Source of the DNA: an uncultured Kocuria sp.
Lineage (GTDB): Bacteria; Actinomycetota; Actinomycetes; Actinomycetales; Micrococcaceae
NCBI RefSeq assembly: GCF_947500125.1
Contig: NZ_CANMRA010000014.1
Location: 44,028 to 108,027, forward strand
Length of the DNA: 64,000 nt
Direction: 5' to 3'
Every line of letters starts with the position of its first letter. Within the stretch, counting starts at the first letter, position 1. The notes beneath the pieces are model-generated. The model searched no databases and was not told the origin of the DNA. It worked only from the letters and a program-made list of their open reading frames with translations. A program made the translations under genes and the position numbers. Shown piece after piece: positions 57,394 to 64,000 of the stretch.

Positions 57394-58812
57394 TCAGGGG
57401 CGCAGCGCGACCAGGTATCCCTCGGCCGGGGCCCGCAGGGCCGGGTCGCCGCCGTCGAAGTCGAGGCGGCGGGGCGCCGCCGGGTCGAAGCCGGGGACCG
57501 GGCGGCCACCGGTCCGGGGCCGCCCCTCGCGGGCGAAGCCGAGGAACCACTCCTGCAGCGCGCTCGCCGTGGGGTCGAAGACGGCGGGGTCGAGGCCGCG
57601 GAGCATCGGGGCGTCCTCCCAGCAGCGGCGGTCGCCGAAGAGGAAGGGCAGCGGCATGCAGTGCGGGCTGCCGGCCCCGGGCAGCGGGCTCTGCACGGAG
57701 AACCCGGCGAGGTGGACGTCCAGGCCGGCCCGGACAGCGGCGTGCGCGAGCTCCAGATGGGCCAGCCGGAACTGGTGGAGCGTCTTCGCCTCGACCATGC
57801 GCTCCTTGCCGGAGGCCCCGGGGCGCTTGCGGTCGATCCAGGCCGCCGCGGCGGCCGGGTCCGCGAAGCGCGAGCGGAGGTAGCCGTCCACGGCACCCGG
57901 CGGGAACGCCTCGTCCGGGGCGGCGCGGAGGAAGGCCGAGGCCTCCTCGGAGGTGGACAGCAGCAGCATCGAGTCGACGTGCAGCCGCGCCGCCGAGGCA
58001 CCGTAGTCGTGCAGGTCCTCGCCGACCGGCCCGCCGGCCGCGGGCATCAGGGCCATGCCCCGGCCGGCGAAGGCCCGGGCCAGGTTCCCCTGGGCGTCCA
58101 GGACGGCCTCGAGCGGCGCCCGGGCCAGTCCGCCGACGCCGGCCAGGGCCGTGGTGGCCGGACGCCACCTCTCCTCCAGCGCCGCCGGGGTCAGCGGGGG
58201 CTCCCAGGGAAGGCTGATGAGCGCCAGGCGTCGGAACAGCCCGGAGGCCCCCGGGTGCGCGGCCAGCGCAAAGCCGTACCAGGCGCCGGCGGAGTCACCG
58301 GCGAGGGTGACGTTCTCCGGATCCCCGCCGAAGCCCGTGATCTGGTCCCGGACCCAGCGCAGTGCCTGCAGCAGGTCCCGCAGGGGCCGCTGGGACTCGT
58401 GCGCGTCCCCGCGCGGGCCGAGATGGCCCAGGACGCCGAGCCGGTAGTTCACGGTCACCAGGACGACAGACCCGTTCTGCACCAGAGCAGGGGAGGTGAA
58501 CCAGCGGGCGTTGCCCGTGCCGGAGAGGAAGCCGCCGCCGGGGACGAACACCACCACCGGCAGCCCCTCGGCGCCGGGCGGGGCCTGGACCCGGACCTGG
58601 AACGCGGTTTCGCTCTGCGGGACTTCGCCGTTGGCGCCGCCCAGCAGGGCGTTCAGGGAGCCAGGCCGCTGCGGGAAGGCCGAGGGCTGCTCCGGGCCGG
58701 CCGGTGCGCCGTCCCCCCGGCCCACGAGGACGGCCTCGGCGAACCGGTCGCCGGGCTCCGCCGGCTCGGCGTAGCGCAGGACGACGTCGACACCGGCGTC
58801 CGGCCCGCTCAC
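57394..58812 (-). CDS. Type-B carboxylesterase/lipase
   Basis: A 472-residue alpha/beta hydrolase of the carboxylesterase (COesterase) family. The oxyanion-hole PGGGF (residues 91-95) and the nucleophile Ser174 in GDSAG identify it; the catalytic His is probably in GSPHCMPLP. The GTG start overlaps the stop of the Baeyer-Villiger monooxygenase by 4 nt (GTGA). A BVMO-esterase pair of this kind typically makes an aryl ester from a ketone and then hydrolyses it; here likely 4-hydroxyphenyl acetate to hydroquinone and acetate if the BVMO is HAPMO-like. No signal peptide. Confidence 0.9.
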   Translation of the reverse strand: MSGPDAGVDVVLRYAEPAEPGDRFAEAVLVGRGDGAPAGPEQPSAFPQRPGSLNALLGGANGEVPQSETAFQVRVQAPPGAEGLPVVVFVPGGGFLSGTGNARWFTSPALVQNGSVVLVTVNYRLGVLGHLGPRGDAHESQRPLRDLLQALRWVRDQITGFGGDPENVTLAGDSAGAWYGFALAAHPGASGLFRRLALISLPWEPPLTPAALEERWRPATTALAGVGGLARAPLEAVLDAQGNLARAFAGRGMALMPAAGGPVGEDLHDYGASAARLHVDSMLLLSTSEEASAFLRAAPDEAFPPGAVDGYLRSRFADPAAAAAWIDRKRPGASGKERMVEAKTLHQFRLAHLELAHAAVRAGLDVHLAGFSVQSPLPGAGSPHCMPLPFLFGDRRCWEDAPMLRGLDPAVFDPTASALQEWFLGFAREGRPRTGGRPVPGFDPAAPRRLDFDGGDPALRAPAEGYLVALRP

Positions 58813-60812
58813 CGCAGGAACTCGTAGTCGTCCGCCTCGACGGCCTGGGTGATGCGCCAGTACTCGGTGGTCCGGAAGGGCCACACCTGGGAGACGCGGT
58901 TGAAGCGGTTCTTGTACCAGGTCCGCACGTAGGGCTGTCCCCACGTCATGCGGGAGTTCTCGGCGTCCACCCAGGCGATGTGCCGGTCCAGGGCCTCCTG
59001 CGTGAGGACCAGGGCCCGCGCGTCGCGCTCGAGGAGCTGGCGGACGGCCTCCACCGTGTACTCGGCGGCTCGCTCGATCATGAAGTGCAGGCCGCCTGCC
59101 ACGACGCCTCCGGTGTTCGGCCCCATCAGCATGAAGAAGTTGGGGAAGTTCGGCACGGTGATGCCGGCGAAGCCCTTGGCGTCACCGCCCCAGTAGTCGT
59201 GGATCTCGACGCCGTCCCGGCCCACGATCTCGATCGGGTCCAGGTAGTCGGAGGGACGGAAGCCGGTGGCGTAGATGACCACGTCCACGTCGAGCTCCCG
59301 CCCGTCCGCGGTCACCAGGCCGGTGGGCGTGAAGGACGCGAGCCCCTCGGAGATCACCTCGGTCTGCGGGGCCCGCAGTGCCGCGGCCCAGACGCCGTTG
59401 TCCCGGAGCATGCGCTTGGCCGACGGCGGGTACTGGGGGATCGCCTTCTCCAGCAGGTCCGGGCGGCCCTCGTACTGCTCCTCCATGCGCCGGATGATCG
59501 CCTGGCGGAACTCCTCGTTGGCGCGGGAGACGCTCAGCGGGGCGCCCTCCCAGCCCTCCTCGGCGGTGGCGATGTGCATCCGCCCGTCGATGCCGCCGGC
59601 GGTGACCCACAGCCGGAACAGCTGCCCGTAGCCGGGAACCTTGGTGTGCAGCCAGTCGGCGGTCTCGGACATCGGGTCGTGGTAGGTGGGGGCGGGCAGC
59701 ATCCACGGGGCGCTGCGCTGGAACAGGTACAGCTGCTCCACCTCGCCCACCACGGCCGGCACGATCTGGTAGGCGCTGGCGCCGGTGCCGATGACCGCGA
59801 CGCGCTTGCCGGTGAGGTCCACGCCGTGGTCCCACTCCTGGGAGTGCATCTGCGCGCCGCGGAAGGAGTCCTGTCCCGGCCACTCGGGGATGTGCGGGTG
59901 GTCCAGCTGGCCCACCCCGGTGATGACGGCGTTGTAGCGGCGGACCTGCTCCACGCCGTCACGGGTGCGGGTGGTGGCCACCCAGGTGGCGGAGTCCTCG
60001 TCCCACACGGCGCGCACCAGCGAGGTGTTCAGCTCGATCTGCTCGGCGAACCCGGCCCGCTCGGCGACGGTCTCCAGGTAGTCGAGGACCTCGTGGCCCT
60101 GCGCGAACTGGTGCGGCCAGTCCACGCGCTGGGCGAAGGAGAAGCTGTAGCCGTAGGTGGGGGTGTCCAGGCGCACTCCGGGGTAGTGGTTCTTCCACCA
60201 CGTGCCGCCCACGCGGTGCGAGGCCTCGATCCAGGTGTAGGGCAGGCCCGCCTCCTGGAGCCGGTAGGCGGCGGCGATGCCGGAGATCCCGGCCCCCACG
60301 ATCAGCGTCTCGAAGGGCTCGACCCCCGGATCCGCCCGGTAGTCCTCGTACTGCCAGTCCGGGGAGCCGTTGCGGTCGGGAGCCAGGGCGAACTCGTGCT
60401 TCAGCTGGCCCATCCAGCCGGGATCGTGCTCCGCGCGCCCCCCGGTGAACCAGGTCAGGAGGGTGTCCGTCTGCTCGGGGGTGAGCGGCTGGAGCGTCCG
60501 GACGTCCTCGTCGCGCAGCCTCCGCAGCCCCTCGAGCGCCAGCGCCTGGGCCTGCTCCACCTGCTCGGGGGTCAGGCCGCCGTGCGGCTGGAGGGCCGTG
60601 CCCATGGGCGGGAGGGGCGGGGAGAGCTCCGGGAGCAGGAACGAGGTGTCCCGCAGCGCGGTGGCCAGGGCGGCCAGCAGCACGGGTGCCTCCGCGCCGG
60701 TGACCATCCGCCGGAGCGTCTCGTCGTCCTCGGTGATCTGCGGGTACTCGTCGGTCCAGTACAGGTCGCCGTGCGTCGGCTGGGTGGCCGGCGGGGTGCT
60801 GAGTGCGGTCAT
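58809..60812 (-). CDS. Baeyer-Villiger monooxygenase (4-hydroxyacetophenone monooxygenase-like)
   Basis: A 667-residue type I flavin monooxygenase starting at ATG 60812 (GGAGGACCG upstream). A ~150-residue N-terminal extension precedes the FAD motif VGAGISG; the BVMO fingerprint FRGAQMHSQEWDHG (FxGxxxHxxxW) and the NADPH motif VIGTGASAYQ are present. The extension is a hallmark of HAPMO-type enzymes, which convert 4-hydroxyacetophenone and other aryl ketones to esters. TYGYSFSFAQRVDWP and the ending RITQAVEADDYEFLR are ordinary. Together with the overlapping esterase it suggests aryl-ketone degradation. Substrate preference is inferred. Confidence 0.92.
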   Translation of the reverse strand: MTALSTPPATQPTHGDLYWTDEYPQITEDDETLRRMVTGAEAPVLLAALATALRDTSFLLPELSPPLPPMGTALQPHGGLTPEQVEQAQALALEGLRRLRDEDVRTLQPLTPEQTDTLLTWFTGGRAEHDPGWMGQLKHEFALAPDRNGSPDWQYEDYRADPGVEPFETLIVGAGISGIAAAYRLQEAGLPYTWIEASHRVGGTWWKNHYPGVRLDTPTYGYSFSFAQRVDWPHQFAQGHEVLDYLETVAERAGFAEQIELNTSLVRAVWDEDSATWVATTRTRDGVEQVRRYNAVITGVGQLDHPHIPEWPGQDSFRGAQMHSQEWDHGVDLTGKRVAVIGTGASAYQIVPAVVGEVEQLYLFQRSAPWMLPAPTYHDPMSETADWLHTKVPGYGQLFRLWVTAGGIDGRMHIATAEEGWEGAPLSVSRANEEFRQAIIRRMEEQYEGRPDLLEKAIPQYPPSAKRMLRDNGVWAAALRAPQTEVISEGLASFTPTGLVTADGRELDVDVVIYATGFRPSDYLDPIEIVGRDGVEIHDYWGGDAKGFAGITVPNFPNFFMLMGPNTGGVVAGGLHFMIERAAEYTVEAVRQLLERDARALVLTQEALDRHIAWVDAENSRMTWGQPYVRTWYKNRFNRVSQVWPFRTTEYWRITQAVEADDYEFLR

Positions 60813-60852
60813 CGGTCCTCCTGGGAAGGGCATCGGGGCCTGGCGGGTCCGG

Positions 60853-62484
60853 TCAGGCGGTCGGTTGGCGGGCGGCGCGGACACGGTCGTCGACGTGGGT
60901 GCGCAGGACCTCGACGACCCGTGCCTGCTCGGCCGGGGTGAAGACGGCGGCCACATAGCGGTCCGGGCGGACCACCACGAACACCGGATCCCCGGTGAGT
61001 CCGGCGGTCAGGGTCTCGTGATCCTCACGGACGCGGACCGCGTCGGCTCCGTTCCCGCGTGCTGCGGTCTCGTCGGTGCCCGGCCCGTCCAGGCGCACCA
61101 GGGTCGCTCCGATCCGGGTGAAGTACGGGTCCAGGCCGTCGGGGTCGGCACCGAGGCCGATCACCGACCAGCCGCGGCCGAGGTGGGCGTCGAGGCCGGC
61201 GCGGCGGCCGGACGGATCGGTGACGGTGGGCTGGCTCAGGGACTTCCCTGTTGTGATCCCGGGGAGCTCGGCGGCGGTTCCGCCGGTCGGTACGGCGACG
61301 CCGTCGGAGTAGTCCGGTGGGGTGACGAAGCGCATGCCGGCCAGATAGGCGTGCACCGGGGGGACCCTGCGCAACAGCTGGAGGGCGGCGTCGCGCAGCC
61401 GGGTGCTGAGCGGGTTGGTGGCCATGACCACGGCACCGATCCGGCGGGAGAGCATCATCATCTTCGCGCCGTGGGCCCGGCGCTCGGTCTCGTAGGTGTC
61501 CAGGAGGCGGTCGGTGGCTCCGCCTCGGACGGCGTCGACGAGCTTCCAGGCGATGTTCGAGGCGTCGCGGACGCCCGCGTTGAGGCCCTGCCCGGCGAAG
61601 GGCGGCATCAGGTGCGCGGCGTCCCCGGCCAGGAAGACCCGGCCGTCCCGGTAGGACCGGGCGACCCGCTGATGGGCGACGTACACGGCCGCCCGCCGGA
61701 TGTCGGCGGGGTCCAGTTCGGCGCGGAACGGTCGCAGCAGCTCCCGGATCTGCGCCGGGGACGTCATCTCGTCCGCGTCCTCGTGGTCGAAGAGCATGAA
61801 CTCCAGCCGGAGGCGTCCCTTGATCCCGGGGACCAGCACGTAGGGCCGCCGGCCGTCGCAGTGGAACTCCGCGTACGGGTCCCGCGGTGTGGTCTCGTTG
61901 AGCAGGTCGATGACGATCCAGCGCTGGGGCTGGGTGGAGCCGACCAGGTCGATCCCCGCGGCGGAGCGGGTGAAGCTGCGCCCGCCGTCGGCCCCGACCA
62001 GCCAGCTGGCGGTCAGGACCCGCGGGCCGTCCGGGGTGCTCACCTCCAGGGTGACCCCTTCGGCGTCCTGGGACAGCTCCGTCGCCTCGGTCCCGAGCAG
62101 GACCTCCAACCCGGGGTGGGACACCGCCCGGTCGAACAGCAGCTGCTCGAGGACCGGCTGGTCGAACTGGGTCTTGGCCGGGTGGCCGAGCCGTGACGGG
62201 ACCGGCCGTGCCTCCGCCAGCAGGCGCTCGTCGAGACCGAAGTACCGGCTGCCCGTGTCCAGCAGGGACTCCGCCTTGAGGGCGTCGGCGATCCCGATCT
62301 GCTCGAGGATCCGGAAGGACTCGTCCTGCAGGCTGATGGCCCGGGGCAGATCGCCGGGGGCGGTGGACCTCTCCACGACCGTGGTGCGGACGCCGGCGTC
62401 GGCCAGGAGGAGCGCGGCGGTCAGGCCGACGGGGCCGGCCCCCACCACGATGACCTCACGCGCCGGGTCGAATCGGTTCTCCAC
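60853..62484 (-). CDS. FAD-dependent aromatic hydroxylase (MhpA/PheA-like)
   Basis: A 543-residue class A flavoprotein monooxygenase. The Rossmann motif VVGAGPVGLTAALLLA is near residue 15, the NADPH/FAD DG motif LVGADGGRSFTR follows, and VFLAGDAAHLMPPFAGQGLN is the GD motif. The C-terminal thioredoxin-like domain is short. It most resembles 3-(3-hydroxyphenyl)propionate hydroxylase (MhpA) and resorcinol/hydroquinone hydroxylases, so a phenolic such as hydroquinone is a likely substrate. It starts at GTG 62484 with AAGGAGG. It lies 41 nt upstream of the BVMO on the same strand, probably in one operon with the MBL gene. Confidence 0.9.
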   Translation of the reverse strand: MENRFDPAREVIVVGAGPVGLTAALLLADAGVRTTVVERSTAPGDLPRAISLQDESFRILEQIGIADALKAESLLDTGSRYFGLDERLLAEARPVPSRLGHPAKTQFDQPVLEQLLFDRAVSHPGLEVLLGTEATELSQDAEGVTLEVSTPDGPRVLTASWLVGADGGRSFTRSAAGIDLVGSTQPQRWIVIDLLNETTPRDPYAEFHCDGRRPYVLVPGIKGRLRLEFMLFDHEDADEMTSPAQIRELLRPFRAELDPADIRRAAVYVAHQRVARSYRDGRVFLAGDAAHLMPPFAGQGLNAGVRDASNIAWKLVDAVRGGATDRLLDTYETERRAHGAKMMMLSRRIGAVVMATNPLSTRLRDAALQLLRRVPPVHAYLAGMRFVTPPDYSDGVAVPTGGTAAELPGITTGKSLSQPTVTDPSGRRAGLDAHLGRGWSVIGLGADPDGLDPYFTRIGATLVRLDGPGTDETAARGNGADAVRVREDHETLTAGLTGDPVFVVVRPDRYVAAVFTPAEQARVVEVLRTHVDDRVRAARQPTA

Positions 62485-62749
62485 TGTGCCTCCTTGCCGT
62501 CGACGGCGCACCGGTGTCCGGGGCCGGACGTGTGTCCGCGGTCGTTCCCCGGGCTCCGGCAGGGCGGAGAGGGGTAATGCACATCACATCTGAGATCACA
62601 ATAACGAGCAATCATGTAAAGGTCAACAGAGAATGTATTCTTTACAGCGACCTTTGGGCTCCCGCGTCACCACGTGGGACAGGCCTCTGGTGGCCGGCCC
62701 GGCGCCCGCGGGCAACACCCCGCGGAGAGCCGTTCGCCGGGAGCGGCGC
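62485..62749. promoter_or_regulatory. Control region before the MhpA-like hydroxylase
   Basis: The 265-bp gap on the leftward operon has an AT-rich core near 62570-62645. AGAATGTATTCT at about 62630-62641 is a dyad with two mismatches at its centre and resembles the AT-rich dyads at the FAA/LLM and GntR/HpaB gaps. No gene was seen. Confidence 0.4.
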
Positions 62750-63769
62750 TCACCGTCCGACCGTGATGGACTCGCCGTCCGCCGGCACCAGCAGTTCCCC
62801 GGCGAACGTGGTCGAGGCGCGCAGCCAGGTCTCGAGGGGCGCGTGGGCCGGGACGAGGTGGTGCAGGGCCAGAGCGCGGACCTGTGCCGCCGCCGCGATG
62901 CGCCCGGCGTCCTCCGGGGTGGTGTGCGCCCGCCGGTGGTGTCCCATGCTGGCGTCCAGGTCCTGCTGCGTGGGAGCGCGGTAGCTGCCGGCCACGGACT
63001 CCAGGTCGATGGCCTCGTGGAGCAGGAGATCGCACCCCGCGGCCAGGCGGACCAGGTTCCCACTGGGCGCGGTGTCCCCGGACACGGTGACGGAGCCGTG
63101 GGCCGAGTCGAAGCGGAAGGCGAAGGCGGGTGCCATCGGCCGGTGCTGGACCAGGGTGGCAGTGACCCTCACCCGGTCGTCGCGGAAGATCTCCAGCGGC
63201 TCCATGTCAGGATGGTTCGCCTCGTCGGGATGGAAGCCCGTGCGGGGCGGGATGACGATGTCCTCGCCGCGGAAGACGCGGGAGAGATCCGGCGCGCGGG
63301 AGTCCCGTCGACGGTCGTTGAGGTCGGTGGCGTGGGCGCGGAGCAGCAGCTCGACCAGGTCTGCCGTCCCCGGTGTCGGCGCGTCGGGGAAGACGGGATC
63401 GGGCTCCTCCCCGGAACCGGACGCCGGCGGGAGCACCCCGCGCCGTCCCGGTCCCAGTACGGGGACGGTCCGCTCCGGGTGGCCCCGGAGGGCGAGCCCG
63501 CCCAGGACCATGACGGAGTTGAGGTCGATCGTGTGGTCCGAGTGGTGGTGGGTGATGAAGATCCCCCGGAGGTCCGTGAAGGACAGTCCCGCCTCGGCCA
63601 TCCGCAGCCCCACGCCGTGCCCGCAGTCCACCAGGTAGACGGCCGGACCGACCACGACGGCCGTGGCGATGCCGCTGCGGTGGCGCGCGTCCCGTCCCGG
63701 CCGCAGCAGCGGGCCACCGGCGGTGCCGAGGGTGATGACGCGCATGCCGTGCGCCGGATCGTGTCCCAC
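62750..63769 (-). CDS. Metallo-beta-lactamase-fold hydrolase
   Basis: A 339-residue MBL-fold protein of the RNase Z/arylsulfatase-like branch. Start GTG 63769 has AGGAG 9 nt upstream; the Met at 63745 is an alternative. The metal motif HHHSDH gives His74, His76, Asp78 and His79, and GSVTVSGDTAPS and HLVPAHAPLE hold later ligands. It probably hydrolyses an ester or lactone in the aromatic pathway, maybe a ring-fission or BVMO product, but this is inferred. It is separated from the MhpA-like gene by 265 nt. Confidence 0.87.
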   Translation of the reverse strand: MGHDPAHGMRVITLGTAGGPLLRPGRDARHRSGIATAVVVGPAVYLVDCGHGVGLRMAEAGLSFTDLRGIFITHHHSDHTIDLNSVMVLGGLALRGHPERTVPVLGPGRRGVLPPASGSGEEPDPVFPDAPTPGTADLVELLLRAHATDLNDRRRDSRAPDLSRVFRGEDIVIPPRTGFHPDEANHPDMEPLEIFRDDRVRVTATLVQHRPMAPAFAFRFDSAHGSVTVSGDTAPSGNLVRLAAGCDLLLHEAIDLESVAGSYRAPTQQDLDASMGHHRRAHTTPEDAGRIAAAAQVRALALHHLVPAHAPLETWLRASTTFAGELLVPADGESITVGR

Positions 63770-63880
63770 AGTGCTCAACTCCTGTTCGCCGGTCGCCCGG
63801 TGCGCCGGGCCGAGATCTGCGCCGTCGGACGCCGACGGCGGTGAGGGGCCACCCGGGACGAGTGGCCCGACGGTGCGAGC

Positions 63881-63964
63881 GGCGGGGGGGGGGCCCCCCG
63901 GGGGGGGGGGGGGCCCCCCCCGGGGGGGGGGGGGGCCGCCCGGGGGGGGGGGGGGGGGGGGCGC
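63881..63964. other. Poly-G/poly-C run at the window end, likely assembly artefact
   Basis: Blocks of 8 to 22 G residues alternate with short C runs over about 84 bases, then end in an unrelated tail. Natural DNA rarely carries such runs and sequencing or assembly commonly fails this way at contig ends. Nothing downstream of 63880 should be interpreted biologically. Confidence 0.7.
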
Positions 63965-64000
63965 GGGGTTGGGGCCCACACTGAAAAAGCCCCGGCGGGG

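Overview
The window is 64 kb of very GC-rich chromosomal DNA. Short intergenic gaps, frequent GTG/TTG starts, several promoters that place TANNNT six or seven bases before the ATG (leaderless transcripts), Tat and lipoprotein signals and the gene content all point to a high-GC Gram-positive actinobacterium. The amine oxidase, DUF6421 protein and overall gene style suggest Micrococcaceae (Kocuria/Arthrobacter-like), but no 16S or other marker is present, so this is inference. No tRNA, rRNA, CRISPR array or complete mobile element was seen. The final ~120 bases are a poly-G/poly-C stretch that looks like a contig-end artefact.

Layout. 1-11.1 kb: an organic-acid/CoA-thioester catabolic block: a leftward acyl-CoA dehydrogenase, then a long rightward operon with a PaaG-like crotonase, a TAXI-type TRAP transporter (binding protein plus fused permease), enoyl-CoA hydratase, 3-hydroxyacyl-CoA dehydrogenase, CaiB/BaiF CoA-transferase, thioesterase, MFS exporter and a second acyl-CoA dehydrogenase, several with 4-11 nt overlaps. 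A convergent LysR gene follows, separated by two large hairpins. 12.4-17.2 kb: a truncated and a full acetamidase/formamidase, DoxX, small membrane and hypothetical proteins, MarR. 17.3-22.5 kb: mmsA-mmsB (valine catabolism), an MHS-type transporter and a divergent LysR. 22.6-31.6 kb: aldo/keto reductase, PadR-DUF1048 pair, copper amine oxidase with divergent TetR, CPBP protease, LTA-synthase-like sulfatase.

33.0-38.4 kb is a visibly AT-richer island between a zinc alcohol dehydrogenase and an AraC gene that has lost its N-terminus. It holds a stand-alone HNH endonuclease, a decayed ISL3-type IS with matching terminal inverted repeats (34311-35318), and a DUF3696-type AAA ATPase followed by one or two small unrecognised genes. 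It looks like a small defence or mobile island and is the best place for an undescribed system.

39.0-46.6 kb: a TauE/SafE permease; an operon of a Gly/Ala/Asp repeat protein, a JmjC-type hydroxylase and a sucrase/ferredoxin-like protein (a possible substrate-modifier pair); threonine-aldolase-like enzyme, SDR and DUF6421 protein, with a divergent Lrp regulator.

46.6-63.8 kb is an aromatic-compound catabolic cluster: FAA hydrolase, LLM-type FMN monooxygenase, VAO-type phenol oxidase, GntR regulator, HpaB-like hydroxylase, extradiol dioxygenase, MHS transporter, MmgE/PrpD protein and, on the other strand, an MBL hydrolase, an MhpA-like flavin hydroxylase and a Baeyer-Villiger monooxygenase overlapping an esterase. 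Together they could oxidise alkylphenols or 4-hydroxyaryl ketones to catechol- or hydroquinone-type intermediates and open the ring; the exact substrates are inferred.
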